A stretch of DNA of 64,000 nucleotides from Phytopythium helicoides (GCA_024867545.1 JANFNE010000011.1:806001-870000), one strand, 5' to 3'. Counted from the stretch's first letter, positions 22,315 to 34,755 are shown. Notes: a model not told the origin generated them from the letters alone. Made by a program: numbers and translations.

Positions 22315-22775
22315 ATGTGTTGTGTGTTGTTGTTGAGTTTGGTGTGTTGTGTGTTGGTGTGTTGGTTGTTTGATGAGGTGTGGTTGTTGCTATTTGAGGG
22401 TGTGGTTGATTGTGGTGTTTGTTGCGGAATGGTGTGAGACAGCTTGGCCGAGTGTTAAGGCGATAGCCTGCTAAGTTATTGGGGAAACACGCGTGAGTTC
22501 GAATCTCACAGCTGTCGATTCTTTTCTTTCTTGGTTCTTTCCCACCACTCTACTTTTCTCATTTCCCACCCATCCCATCCGACCCTCGAGCGCCATCCAC
22601 ACCATCTGCCTGGTGTCGATGGGTCTGCGTATTTGTTTTGTTTTGTTTTGTTTTGTTGTTCTCGTCTTGTCCAATTCCCACTTGTCTTTGCGAGGGAGCC
22701 AAGCAAAGTCGAAAGTGGTTTTGGACATGGCGTCCAAAGACGAGTATTTATAGGTGTGTGGGAGGCGGTGCAAGT
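22315..22775. repeat. Family-A-like patch inside family B unit 13
   Basis: A-type words (GTTGTTGAGTTTGGTGTGTTG, the TTTTG run, GTGTGTGGGAGGCGG) cover tRNA-Ser 13 and its flanks up to the start of U6. Before and after, the sequence is B-type. Confidence 0.7.
22438..22517 (+). tRNA. tRNA-Ser(GCU), unit 13, minor damage
   Basis: One G lost in the D loop (GAGTGTTAAGG) and a C-to-A change in the variable arm. Lies in the family-A-like patch. Confidence 0.75.
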
Positions 22776-22800
22776 AGGAACCACTTCGGTGGTCATCGTA

Positions 22801-22831
<31 letters not shown>

Positions 22832-22881
22832 GGCCCCTGCGCAAGGATGACACGCATAAATCGAGAAGTATCGCACTTTTT
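22774..22881 (+). ncRNA. U6: U6 snRNA, unit 13
   Basis: One C lost after the 5' stem-loop (GGTCATCGTAAAAATT). Core intact. Confidence 0.88.
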
Positions 22882-23025
22882 ATGGAGTCGTCGTGCAAAC
22901 ATGTGAACACAATCCAACCATAGCGAGTTGGCTTGATTTGGTGACGTGATGGTATTTGGAAAAGGAGGTGCGTGGATAAGGAGAGTTGTGTGCGCGCGGA
23001 AAAAGATGGAAAAGATGGAAAAGGC

Positions 23026-23097
23026 TGAGGGAAGAGGGGATCGAACCCCCGACCGCTGGGACTGGAATCCAGCGCTCTACCACTGAGCTATTCCCCC
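23026..23097 (-). tRNA. tRNA-Trp(CCA), unit 13
   Basis: Intact copy; indels are rare from here to the end of the array. Confidence 0.95.
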
Positions 23098-23356
23098 ATT
23101 GCATTTCATTCACACCACACTAACACACCAAACCATCGAGCTACCATTCCAACACACACACACACACACAACATCAACACACAACTACCGGACTCGACCA
23201 GGTCGGTGGGACCCGACGATCGAATGACGAAATGATGTGTGTGTGGTGTGGTATATGTGTGTTTGTGGTGGTCGTTGTGTTTGTGTTTGTTGTTTGTGGT
23301 GGTGTTAGTTTGTGTGTGATGTGTAGTATGTAGTGTTTGTGTGTGTTAGTCCGTAA

Positions 23357-23428
23357 GCCCCTATAGCTCAGTGGTAGAGCACTCGCTTCGTAAGCGAAAG
23401 GTCGGTGGTTCGATCCCGCCTGGGGGCT
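23357..23428 (+). tRNA. tRNA-Thr(CGU), unit 13
   Basis: Intact copy. Confidence 0.95.
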
Positions 23429-24304
23429 CATCTTTTCATATTATCACCTTTTTCACACACACACACACACACACTCCCTTCTTCTTCCCTCTCTTTTCAC
23501 ACACTTCGTGTGTCACACACACACACACAACACATCACTTCACTCCGACACATTCACATATACATACACTTTCACGTCCTTTCCTCTCCGACATATTCAC
23601 ACACATTTCTACCATCCCATTGTGTCCTCACATCGACTCGACCACCCGACCTCGCACTCGTTTGCATTTGCATTATTCTTGTTACTTTCACGCTCTTCCC
23701 TACTCAAACCAACACTCTTTCTTTCTATCAATCACTTTGTTTTCCAGTACAAGAAACGAGAAACGGACAAGCGAGTCGCCATCAACCGAGTTCAACCTAA
23801 CGTCATGACGACTGTTCCTTTCGCCTGCAACTCATCGATACATTGTCATTCGTAGTGTGCGAACTTGCTGCTCGTTCCATGCGTCATGCACACGAAGAGA
23901 AACTGGAAGAAGAAAGAAAGGACACAAAACAAATCGACACAGAGCAATGAACGTGATCAGGCAACTTGAATGTGTTTTTGGCGAGTGTTGGTCAGTTACG
24001 AATGTTGTGTGTAAGTGAGGTATTCGTCAAGTGTGTGTTTGTGTTTGCATGTTTGTATGTTTGTATGTTTGTATGTTTGTGTGAGTGTTAATCATGTGGT
24101 CGGTTGTGCGTTGAAAGTTGGTGTAATGTGATATGATAATGTGTTGTTGTGTTGTTGTTGTTGTTGTTGTTGATTTTTGCGTGTTGTGTTTTGTGTTTTG
24201 TGGTATGTGTTGTTGGTGTGTGTTGTGTGTTGGTTGTTTGATGAGGGTGTGGTGTTGCGAATTGAGGGTGTGCTGGTTGTGGTGTGTGTTGTGGAATGGT
24301 GTGA

Positions 24305-24385
24305 GACAGCTTGGCCGAGTGGTTAAGGCGATAGCCTGCTAAGTTATTGGGGAAACCCGCGTGAGTTCGAATCTCACAGCTGTCG
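24305..24385 (+). tRNA. tRNA-Ser(GCU), unit 14
   Basis: Intact copy. Confidence 0.96.
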
Positions 24386-24645
24386 ATTCTTTTCTTTCTT
24401 TCTTGGTTCTTTCCCACCATTCTCCTTTCTCATTTCCCACCCATCCCATCCGACCTCGAGACTCGAGCGTCATCCATACCATCTGCTGGGGTCGATGGAT
24501 CTCCGTTTTTGTTTTTGTTTTTGTTTTTGTTTTCGTTCTCCTCTTGTCCATTTCCCACTTGTCTTTGCGAGACAGCAAAGTCGAAAGTGGTTTTGGACAT
24601 GGCGTCCAAAGACGAGTATTTATAGGTGTGACGGATGCGGTGAAA

Positions 24646-24673
24646 GTAGGAACCACTTCGGTGGTCATCCGTA

Positions 24674-24704
<31 letters not shown>

Positions 24705-24754
24705 GGCCCCTGCGCAAGGATGACACGCATAAATCGAGAAGTATCGCACTTTTT
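24646..24754 (+). ncRNA. U6: U6 snRNA, unit 14
   Basis: Intact copy. Confidence 0.95.
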
Positions 24755-24907
24755 ATGGAGTCGTCGTGCAAACATGTGAATGCAATCCAACCATAGCGAG
24801 TTGGCTTGATTTGGTGGCGTGATGGTATTTGGAAAAGGAGGTGCGTGGATAAGGAGAGTTGTGTGCGCGCGGAAAAAGATGGAAAAGATGGAAAAGATGG
24901 AAAAGGC

Positions 24908-24979
24908 TGAGGGAAGAGGGGATCGAACCCCCGACCGCTGGGACTGGAATCCAGCGCTCTACCACTGAGCTATTCCCCC
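24908..24979 (-). tRNA. tRNA-Trp(CCA), unit 14
   Basis: Intact copy. Confidence 0.95.
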
Positions 24980-25238
24980 ATTGCATTTCATTCACACCAC
25001 ACTAACACACCAAACCATCGAGCTACCATTCCAACACACACACACACACACAACATCAACACACAACTACCGGACTCGACCAGGTCGGTGGGACCCGACG
25101 ATCGAATGACGAAATGATGTGTGTGTGGTGTGGTATATGTGTGTTTGTGGTGGTCGTTGTGTTTGTGTTTGTTGTTTGTGGTGGTGTTAGTTTGTGTGTG
25201 ATGTGTAGTATGTAGTGTTTGTGTGTGTTAGTCCGTAA

Positions 25239-25310
25239 GCCCCTATAGCTCAGTGGTAGAGCACTCGCTTCGTAAGCGAAAGGTCGGTGGTTCGATCCCG
25301 CCTGGGGGCT
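25239..25310 (+). tRNA. tRNA-Thr(CGU), unit 14
   Basis: Intact copy. Confidence 0.95.
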
Positions 25311-26026
25311 CATCTTTTCATATTATCACCTTTTTCACACACACACACACACACTCCCTTCCTTCCTTCTTTTCACACACTTCGTGTGTCACACACACAC
25401 ACACAACACATCACTTCACTCCGACACATTCACATATACATACACTTTCACGTCCTTTCCTCTCCGACATATTCACACACATTTCTACCATCCCATTGTG
25501 TCCTCACATCGACTCGACCACCCGACCTCGCACTCGTTTGCATTTGCATTATTCTTGTTACTTTCACGCTCTTCCCTACTCAAACCAACACTCTTTCTTT
25601 CTATCTTTCTATCAATCACTTTGTTTTCCAGTACAAGAAACGAGAAACGGACAAGCGAGTCGCCATCAACCGAGTTCAACCTAACGTCATGATGACTGTT
25701 TCTTTCGCCTGCAACTCATCGATACATTGTCATTCGTAGTGTGCGAACTTGCTGCTCGTTCCATGCGTCATGCACACGAAGAGAAACTGGAAGAAGAAAG
25801 AAAGGACACAAAACAAATCGACACAGAGCAATGAACGTGATCAGGCAACTTGAATGTGTTTTTGGCGAGTGTTGGTCAGTTACGAATGTTGTGTGTAAAG
25901 TGAGGTATTCGTCAAGTGTGTGTTTGTGTTTGCATGTTTGTATGTTTGTATGTTTGTATGTTTGTGTGAGTGTTAATCATGTGGTCGGTTGTGCGTTGAA
26001 AGTTGGTGTAATGTGATATGATAATG

Positions 26027-26057
<31 letters not shown>

Positions 26058-26190
26058 GATTTTTGCGTGTTGTGTTTTGTGTTTTGTGGTATGTGTTGTA
26101 GGTGTGTGTTGTGAGTTGGTTGTTTGATGAGGGTGTGGTGTTGCGAATTGAGGGTGTGCTGGTTGTGGTGTGTGTTGTGGAATGGTGTGA

Positions 26191-26271
26191 GACAGCTTGG
26201 CCGAGTGGTTAAGGCGATAGCCTGCTAAGTTATTGGGGAAACCCGCGTGAGTTCGAATCTCACAGCTGTCG
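26191..26271 (+). tRNA. tRNA-Ser(GCU), unit 15
   Basis: Intact copy. Confidence 0.96.
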
Positions 26272-26543
26272 ATTCTTTTCTTTCTTTCTTGGTTCTTTCC
26301 CACCATTCTCCTTTCTCATTTCCCACCCATCCCATCCCATCCCATCCGACCTCGAGACTCGAGACTCGAGCGTCATCCATGCCATCTGCTGGGGTTGATG
26401 GATCTCCGTTTTTGTTTTTGTTTTTGTTTTTCGTTCTCCTCTTGTCCATTTCCCACTTGTCTTTGCGAGACAGCAAAGTCGAAAGTGGTTTTGGACATGG
26501 CGTCCAAAGACGAGTATTTATAGGTGTGACGGATGCGGTGAAA

Positions 26544-26571
26544 GTAGGAACCACTTCGGTGGTCATCCGTA

Positions 26572-26602
<31 letters not shown>

Positions 26603-26652
26603 GGCCCCTGCGCAAGGATGACACGCATAAATCGAGAAGTATCGCACTTTTT
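26544..26652 (+). ncRNA. U6: U6 snRNA, unit 15
   Basis: Intact copy. Confidence 0.95.
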
Positions 26653-26796
26653 ATGGAGTCGTCGTGCAAACATGTGAATGCAATCCAACCATAGCGAGTT
26701 GGCTTGATTTGGTGGCGTGATGGTATTTGGAAAAGGAGGTGCGTGGATAAGGAGAGTTGTGTGCGCGCGGAAAAAGATGGAAAAGATGGAAAAGGC

Positions 26797-26868
26797 TGAG
26801 GGAAGAGGGGATCGAACCCCCGACCGCTGGGACTGGAATCCAGCGCTCTACCACTGAGCTATTCCCCC
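26797..26868 (-). tRNA. tRNA-Trp(CCA), unit 15
   Basis: Intact copy. Confidence 0.95.
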
Positions 26869-27129
26869 ATTGCATTTCATTCACACCACACTAACACACC
26901 AAACCATCGAGCTACCATTCCAACACACACACACACACACACAACATCAACACACAACTACCGGACTCGACCAGGTCGGTGGGACCCGACGATCGAATGA
27001 CGAAATGGTGTGTGTGTGGTGTGGTATATGTGTGTTTGTGGTGGTCGTTGTGTTTGTGTTTGTTGTTTGTGGTGGTGTTAGTTTGTGTGTGATGTGTAGT
27101 ATGTAGTGTTTGTGTGTGTTAGTCCGTAA

Positions 27130-27201
27130 GCCCCTATAGCTCAGTGGTAGAGCACTCGCTTCGTAAGCGAAAGGTCGGTGGTTCGATCCCGCCTGGGGGC
27201 T
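27130..27201 (+). tRNA. tRNA-Thr(CGU), unit 15
   Basis: Intact copy. Confidence 0.95.
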
Positions 27202-27923
27202 CATCTTTTCATATTATCACCTTTTTCACACACACACACACACACACTCCCTTCTTCTTCCCTCTCTTTTCACACACTTCGTGTGTCACACACACACACA
27301 CAACACATCACTTCACTCCGACACATTCACATATACATACACTTTCACGTCCTTTCCTCTCCGACATATTCACACACATTTCTACCATCCCATTGTGTCC
27401 TCACATCGACTCGACCACCCGACCTCGCACTCGTTTGCATTTGCATTATTCTTGTTACTTTCACGCTCTTCCCTACTCAAACCAACACTCTTTCTTTCTA
27501 TCTTTCTATCAATCACTTTGTTTTCCAGTACAAGAAACGAGAAACGGACAAGCGAGTCGCCATCAACCGAGTTCAACGTAACGTCATGATGACTGTTTCT
27601 TTCGCCTGCAACTCATCGATACATTGTCATTCGTAGTGTGCGAACTTGCTGCTCGTTCCATGCGTCATGCACACGAAGAGAAACTGGAAGAAGAAAGAAA
27701 GGACACAAAACAAATCGACACAGAGCAATGAACGTGATCAGGCAACTTGAATGTGTTTTTGGCGAGTGTTGGTCAGTTACGAATGTTGTGTGTAAAGTGA
27801 GGTATTCGTCAAGTGTGTGTTTGTGTTTGCATGTTTGTATGTTTGTATGTTTGTATGTTTGTGTGAGTGTTAATCATGTGGTCGGTTGTGCGTTGAAAGT
27901 TGGTGTAATGTGATATGATAATG

Positions 27924-27954
<31 letters not shown>

Positions 27955-28087
27955 GATTTCTGCGTGTTGTGTTTTGTGTTTTGTGGTATGTGTTGTTGGT
28001 GTGTGTTGTGAGTTGGTTGTTTGATGAGGGTGTGGTGTTGCGAATTGAGGGTGTGCTGGTTGTGGTGTGTGTTGTGGAATGGTGTGA

Positions 28088-28168
28088 GACAGCTTGGCCG
28101 AGTGGTTAAGGCGATAGCCTGCTAAGTTATTGGGGAAACCCGCGTGAGTTCGAATCTCACAGCTGTCG
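28088..28168 (+). tRNA. tRNA-Ser(GCU), unit 16
   Basis: Intact copy. Confidence 0.96.
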
Positions 28169-28436
28169 ATTCTTTTCTTTCTTTCTTGGTTCTTTCCCAC
28201 CATTCTCCTTTCTCATTTCCCATCCCATCCCATCCCATCCGACCTCGAGACTCGAGACTCGAGCGTCATCCATGCCATCTGCTGGGGTTGATGGATCTCC
28301 GTTTTTGTTTTTGTTTTTGTTTTTCGTTCTCCTCTTGTCCATTTCCCACTTGTCTTTGCGAGACAGCAAAGTCGAAAGTGGTTTTGGACATGGCGTCCAA
28401 AGACGAGTATTTATAGGTGTGACGGATGCGGTGAAA

Positions 28437-28464
28437 GTAGGAACCACTTCGGTGGTCATCCGTA

Positions 28465-28495
<31 letters not shown>

Positions 28496-28545
28496 GGCCC
28501 CTGCGCAAGGATGACACGCATAAATCGAGAAGTATCGCACTTTTT
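28437..28545 (+). ncRNA. U6: U6 snRNA, unit 16
   Basis: Intact copy. Confidence 0.95.
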
Positions 28546-28689
28546 ATGGAGTCGTCGTGCAAACATGTGAATGCAATCCAACCATAGCGAGTTGGCTTGA
28601 TTTGGTGGCGTGATGGTATTTGGAAAAGGAGGTGCGTGGATAAGGAGAGTTGTGTGCGCGCGGAAAAAGATGGAAAAGATGGAAAAGGC

Positions 28690-28761
28690 TGAGGGAAGAG
28701 GGGATCGAACCCCCGACCGCTGGGACTGGAATCCAGCGCTCTACCACTGAGCTATTCCCCC
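28690..28761 (-). tRNA. tRNA-Trp(CCA), unit 16
   Basis: Intact copy. Confidence 0.95.
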
Positions 28762-29020
28762 ATTGCATTTCATTCACACCACACTAACACACCAAACCAT
28801 CGAGCTACCATTCCAACACACACACACACACACAACATCAACACACAACTACCGGACTCGACCAGGTCGGTGGGACCCGACGATCGAATGACGAAATGAT
28901 GTGTGTGTGGTGTGGTATATGTGTGTTTGTGGTGGTCGTTGTGTTTGTGTTTGTTGTTTGTGGTGGTGTTAGTTTGTGTGTGATGTGTAGTATGTAGTGT
29001 TTGTGTGTGTTAGTCCGTAA

Positions 29021-29092
29021 GCCCCTATAGCTCAGTGGTAGAGCACTCGCTTCGTAAGCGAAAGGTCGGTGGTTCGATCCCGCCTGGGGGCT
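29021..29092 (+). tRNA. tRNA-Thr(CGU), unit 16
   Basis: Intact copy. Confidence 0.95.
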
Positions 29093-29808
29093 CATCTTTT
29101 CATATTATCACCTTTTTCACACACACACACACACACACTCCCTTCCTTCCTTCTTTTCACACACTTCGTGTGTCACACACACACACAACACATCACTTCA
29201 CTCCGACACATTCACATATACATACACTTTCACTTCCTTTCCTCTCCGACACATTCACACACATTTCTACCATACCATTGTGTCCTCACATCGACTCGAC
29301 CACCCGACCTCGCACTCGTTTGCATTTGCATTATTCTTGTTACTTTCACGCTCTTCCCTACTCAAACCAACACTCTTTCTTTCTATCTTTCTATCAATCA
29401 CTTTGTTTTCCAGTACAAGAAACGAGAAACGGACAAGCGAGTCGCCATCAACCGAGTTCAACCTAACGTCATGATGACTGTTTCTTTCGCCTGCAACTCA
29501 TCGATACATTGTCATTCGTAGTGTGCGAACTTGCTGCTCGTTCCATGCGTCATGCACACGAAGAGAAACTGGAAGAAGAAAGAAAGGACACAAAACAAAT
29601 CGACACAGAGCAATGAACGTGATCAGGCAACTTGAATGTGTTTTTGGCGAGTGTTGGTCAGTTACGAATGTTGTGTGTAAAGTGAGGTATTCGTCAAGTG
29701 TGTGTTTGTGTTTGCATGTTTGTATGTTTGTATGTTTGTATGTTTGTGTGAGTGTTAATCATGTGGTCGGTTGTGCGTTGAAAGTTGGTGTAATGTGATA
29801 TGATAATG

Positions 29809-29839
<31 letters not shown>

Positions 29840-29972
29840 GATTTTTGCGTGTTGTGTTTTGTGTTTTGTGGTATGTGTTGTTGGTGTGTGTTGTGTGTTG
29901 GTTGTTTGATGAGGGTGTGGTGTTGCGAATTGAGGGTGTGCTGGTTGTGGTGTGTGTTGTGGAATGGTGTGA

Positions 29973-30053
29973 GACAGCTTGGCCGAGTGGTTAAGGCGAT
30001 AGCCTGCTAAGTTATTGGGGAAACCCGCGTGAGTTCGAATCTCACAGCTGTCG
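29973..30053 (+). tRNA. tRNA-Ser(GCU), unit 17
   Basis: Intact copy. Confidence 0.96.
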
Positions 30054-30321
30054 ATTCTTTTCTTTCTTTCTTGGTTCTTTCCCACCATTCTCCTTTCTCA
30101 TTTCCCATCCCATCCCATCCCATCCGACCTCGAGACTCGAGACTCGAGCGTCATCCATGCCATCTGCTGGGGTTGATGGATCTCCGTTTTTGTTTTTGTT
30201 TTTGTTTTTCGTTCTCCTCTTGTCCATTTCCCACTTGTCTTTGCGAGACAGCAAAGTCGAAAGTGGTTTTGGACATGGCGTCCAAAGACGAGTATTTATA
30301 GGTGTGACGGATGCGGTGAAA

Positions 30322-30349
30322 GTAGGAACCACTTCGGTGGTCATCCGTA

Positions 30350-30380
<31 letters not shown>

Positions 30381-30430
30381 GGCCCCTGCGCAAGGATGAC
30401 ACGCATAAATCGAGAAGTATCGCACTTTTT
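30322..30430 (+). ncRNA. U6: U6 snRNA, unit 17
   Basis: Intact copy. Confidence 0.95.
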
Positions 30431-30583
30431 ATGGAGTCGTCGTGCAAACATGTGAATGCAATCCAACCATAGCGAGTTGGCTTGATTTGGTGGCGTGATG
30501 GTATTTGGAAAAGGAGGTGCGTGGATAAGGAGAGTTGTGTGCGCGCGGAAAAAGATGGAAAAGATGGAAAAGATGGAAAAGGC

Positions 30584-30655
30584 TGAGGGAAGAGGGGATC
30601 GAACCCCCGACCGCTGGGACTGGAATCCAGCGCTCTACCACTGAGCTATTCCCCC
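30584..30655 (-). tRNA. tRNA-Trp(CCA), unit 17
   Basis: Intact copy. Confidence 0.95.
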
Positions 30656-30914
30656 ATTGCATATCATTCACACCACACTAACACACCAAACCATCGAGCT
30701 ACCATTCCAACACACACACACACACACAACATCAACACACAACTACCGGACTCGACCAGGTCGGTGGGACCCGACGATCGAATGACGAAATGATGTGTGT
30801 GTGGTGTGGTATATGTGTGTTTGTGGTGGTCGTTGTGTTTGTGTTTGTTGTTTGTGGTGGTGTTAGTTTGTGTGTGATGTGTAGTATGTAGTGTTTGTGT
30901 GTGTTAGTCCGTAA

Positions 30915-30986
30915 GCCCCTATAGCTCAGTGGTAGAGCACTCGCTTCGTAAGCGAAAGGTCGGTGGTTCGATCCCGCCTGGGGGCT
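30915..30986 (+). tRNA. tRNA-Thr(CGU), unit 17
   Basis: Intact copy. Confidence 0.95.
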
Positions 30987-31861
30987 CATCTTTTCATATT
31001 ATCACCTTTTTCACACACACACACACACACTCCCTTCCTTCCTTCTTTTCACACACTTCGTGTGTCACACACACACACAACACATCACTTCACTCCGACA
31101 CATTCACATATACATACACTTTCACTTCCTTTCCTCTCCGACACATTCACACACATTTCTACCATACCATTGTGTCCTCACATCGACTCGACCACCCGAC
31201 CTCGCACTCGTTTGCATTTGCATTATTCTTGTTACTTTCACGCTCTTCCCTACTCAAACCAACACTCTTTCTTTCTATCAATCACTTTGTTTTCCAGTAC
31301 AAGAAACGAGAAACGGACAAGCGAGTCGCCATCAACCGAGTTCAACCTAACGTCATGATGACTGTTTCTTTCGCCTGCAACTCATCGATACATTGTCATT
31401 CGTAGTGTGCGAACTTGCTGCTCGTTCCATGCGTCATGCACACGAAGAGAAACTGGAAGAAGAAAGAAAGAACACAAAACAAATCGACACAGAACAATGA
31501 ACGTGATCAGGCAACTTGAATGTGTTTTTGGCGAGTGTTGGTCAGTTACGAATGTTGTGTGAAAAGTGAGGTATCTGTCAAGTGTGTGTTTGTGTTTGCA
31601 TGTTTGTATGTTTGTATGTTTGTATGTTTGTGTGAGTGTTGATCATGTGGTCGGTTGTGCGTTGAAAGTTGGTGTAATGTGATATGATAATGTGTTGTTG
31701 TTGTTGTTGTTGTTGAGTTTCGTGTTTTGTGTTTTGTGTTTTGTGTTTTGTGTTTTGTGGTATGTGTTGTTGGTGTGTGTTGTGAGTTGGTTGTTTGATG
31801 AGGGTGTGGTGTTGCGAATTGAGGGTGTGCTGGTTGTGGTGTGTGTTGTGGAATGGTGTGA

Positions 31862-31942
31862 GACAGCTTGGCCGAGTGGTTAAGGCGATAGCCTGCTAAG
31901 TTATTGGGGAAACCCGCGTGAGTTCGAATCTCACAGCTGTCG
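31862..31942 (+). tRNA. tRNA-Ser(GCU), unit 18
   Basis: Intact copy; first of the higher-order repeat. Confidence 0.96.
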
Positions 31943-32217
31943 ATTCTTTTCTTTCTTTCTTGGTTCTTTCCCACCATTCTCCTTTCTCATTTCCCATCCC
32001 ATCCCATCCCATCCGACCTCGAGACTCGAGACTCGAGCGTCATCCATGCCATCTGCTGGGGTTGATGGATCTCCGTTTTTGTTTTTGTTTTTGTTTTTTG
32101 TTTTTCGTTCTCCTCTTGTCCATTTCCCACTTGTCGTTGCGAGACAGCAAAGTCGAAAGTGGTTTTGGACATGGCGTCCAAAGACGAGTATTTATAGGTG
32201 TGGCGGATGGGGTGAAA

Positions 32218-32245
32218 GTAGGAACCACTTCGGTGGTCATCCGTA

Positions 32246-32276
<31 letters not shown>

Positions 32277-32326
32277 GGCCCCTGCGCAAGGATGACACGC
32301 ATAAATCGAGAAGTATCGCACTTTTT
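32218..32326 (+). ncRNA. U6: U6 snRNA, unit 18
   Basis: Intact copy. Confidence 0.95.
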
Positions 32327-32461
32327 ATGGAGTCGTCGTGCAAACATGTGAATGCAATCCAACCATAGCGAGTTGGCTTGATTTGGTGGCGTGATGGTAT
32401 TTGGAAAAGGAGGTGCGTGGATAAGGAGAGTTGTGCGCGCGCGGAAAAAGATTGAAAAGGC

Positions 32462-32533
32462 TGAGGGAAGAGGGGATCGAACCCCCGACCGCTGGGACTG
32501 GAATCCAGCGCTCTACCACTGAGCTATTCCCCC
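32462..32533 (-). tRNA. tRNA-Trp(CCA), unit 18
   Basis: Intact copy. Confidence 0.95.
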
Positions 32534-32587
32534 ATTGCATATCATTCACACCACACAAACACACCAAACCATCGAGCTACCATTCCA

Positions 32588-32602
32588 ATATATATATATA
32601 TA
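32588..32602. repeat. AT dinucleotide run unique to unit 18
   Basis: An (AT)7-like run stands where the other units have a CA run with a single G, 55 bp upstream of tRNA-Trp. It marks this unit and is absent from its higher-order partner, unit 21. Confidence 0.8.
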
Positions 32603-32797
32603 CACACACACACAACACCAACGCAAAACTACCGGACTCGACCAGGTCGGTGGGACCCGATGATCGAATGACGAAATGATGAGTGTGTGTGGTATGTGTG
32701 TGTTTGTGGTCGTGTTTGTGTTTGTGGTTGTTGTTTGTGTTTGTGTTTGTTTGTGTGTGGTGTGTAGTATGTATTGTTTGTGTGTGTTAGTCCGTAA

Positions 32798-32869
32798 GCC
32801 CCTATAGCTCAGTGGTAGAGCACTCGCTTCGTAAGCGAAAGGTCGGTGGTTCGATCCCGCCTGGGGGCT
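32798..32869 (+). tRNA. tRNA-Thr(CGU), unit 18
   Basis: Intact copy. Confidence 0.95.
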
Positions 32870-33747
32870 CATCTTTTCATGTTATCACCTTTTTCACACA
32901 CACACACACACACACACTCCCTTCCTTCCTTCTTTTCACACACTTCGTGTGTCACACACACACACAACACATCACTTCACTCCGACACATTCACATATAC
33001 ATACACTTTCACTTCCTTTCCTCTCCGACACATTCACACACATTTCTACCATACCATTGTGTCCTCACATCGACTCGACCACCCGACCTCGCACTCGTTT
33101 GCATTTGCATTATTCTTGTTACTTTCACGCTCTTCCCTACTCAAACCAACACTCTTTCTTTCTATCAATCACTTTGTTTTCCAGTACAAGAAACGAGAAA
33201 CGGACAAGCGAGTCGCCATCAACCGAGTTCAACCTAACGTCATGATGACTGTTTCTTTCGCCTGCAACTCATCGATACATTGTCATTCGTAGTGTGCGAA
33301 CTTGCTGCTCGTTCCATGCGTCATGCACACGAAGAGAAACTGGAAGAAGAAAGAAAGAACACAAAACAAATCGACACAGAACAATGGACGTGATCAGGCA
33401 ACTTGAATGTGTTTTTGGAGAGTGTTGGTCAGTTACGAATGTTGTGTGAAAAGTGAGGTATTTGTCAAGTGTGTGTTTGTGTTTGCATGTTTGTATGTTT
33501 GTATGTTTGTATGTTTGTGTGAGTGTTGATCATGTGGTCGGTTGTGCGTTGAAAGTTGGTGTAATGTGATATGATAATGTGTTGTTGTTGTTGTTGTTGT
33601 TGTTGTTGATTTCTGCGTGTTGTGTTTTGTGTTTTGTGTTTTGTGGTATGTGTTGTTGGTGTGTGTTGTGAGTTGGTTGTTTGATGAGGGTGTGGTGTTG
33701 CGAATTGAGGGTGTGCTGGTTGTGGTGTGTGTTGTGGAATGGTGTGA

Positions 33748-33828
33748 GACAGCTTGGCCGAGTGGTTAAGGCGATAGCCTGCTAAGTTATTGGGGAAACC
33801 CGCGTGAGTTCGAATCTCACAGCTGTCG
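33748..33828 (+). tRNA. tRNA-Ser(GCU), unit 19
   Basis: Intact copy. Confidence 0.96.
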
Positions 33829-34103
33829 ATTCTTTTCTTTCTTTCTTGGTTCTTTCCCACCATTCTCCTTTCTCATTTCCCATCCCATCCCATCCCATCC
33901 GACCTCGAGACTCGAGACTCGAGCGTCATCCATGCCATCTGCTGGGGTTGATGGATCTCCGTTTTTGTTTTTGTTTTTGTCTTTTGTTTTTTGTTCTCCT
34001 CTTGTCCATTTCCCACTTGTCGTTGCGAGACAGCAAAGTCGAAAGTGGTTTTGGACTTGGCGTCCAAAGACGAGTATTTATAGGTGTGACGGATGCGGTG
34101 AAA

Positions 34104-34131
34104 GTAGGAACCACTTCGGTGGTCATCCGTA

Positions 34132-34162
<31 letters not shown>

Positions 34163-34212
34163 GACCCCTGCGCAAGGATGACACGCATAAATCGAGAAGT
34201 ATCGCACTTTTT
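34104..34212 (+). ncRNA. U6: U6 snRNA, unit 19, G-to-A variant
   Basis: The otherwise invariant GCATGGCCCC reads GCATGACCCC (A at 34,164, base 61 of the RNA as drawn here). Everything else is intact, and the centre of the upstream inverted repeat is TTGGC instead of ATGGC. Confidence 0.9.
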
Positions 34213-34347
34213 ATGGAGTCGTCGTGCAAACATGTGAACACAATCCAACCATAGCGAGTTGGCTTGATTTGGTGACGTGATGGTATTTGGAAAAGGAGGT
34301 GCGTGGATAAGGAGAGTTGTGCGCGCGCGGAAAAAGATTGAAAAGGC

Positions 34348-34419
34348 TGAGGGAAGAGGGGATCGAACCCCCGACCGCTGGGACTGGAATCCAGCGCTCT
34401 ACCACTGAGCTATTCCCCC
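34348..34419 (-). tRNA. tRNA-Trp(CCA), unit 19
   Basis: Intact copy. Confidence 0.95.
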
Positions 34420-34683
34420 ATTGCATATCATTCACACCACACAAACACACCAAACCATCGAGCTACCATTCCAACACACACACACACGCACACACACACA
34501 ACACCAACGCAAAACTACCGGACTCGACCAGGTCGGTGGGACCCGATGATCGAATGACGAAATGATGAGTGTGTGTGGTATGTGTGTGTTTGTGGTCGTG
34601 TTTGTGTTTGTGGTTGTTGTTTGTGTTTGTGTTTGTTTGTGTGTGGTGTGTAGTATGTATTGTTTGTGTGTGTTAGTCCGTAA

Positions 34684-34755
34684 GCCCCTATAGCTCAGTG
34701 GTAGAGCACTCGCTTCGTAAGCGAAAGGTCGGTGGTTCGATCCCGCCTGGGGGCT
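34684..34755 (+). tRNA. tRNA-Thr(CGU), unit 19
   Basis: Intact copy. Confidence 0.95.

Larger units (their letters stand above)
17646..31460. repeat. Unit family B1 block
   Basis: B1 units are about 1,867-1,907 bp. Their marks are GTTTTT pentamer-like runs, duplicated CGAGACT words before the run, TGTGACGGATGCGG upstream of U6, and ACACTTCGTGTGTCAC downstream of tRNA-Thr. Units from 22.9 kb onward are clean; the block from 17.7 to 22.9 kb is indel-rich. B2 variants (such as CCGACACATTC) already appear from about 29.2 kb, so the boundary with B2 is gradual. Confidence 0.8.
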
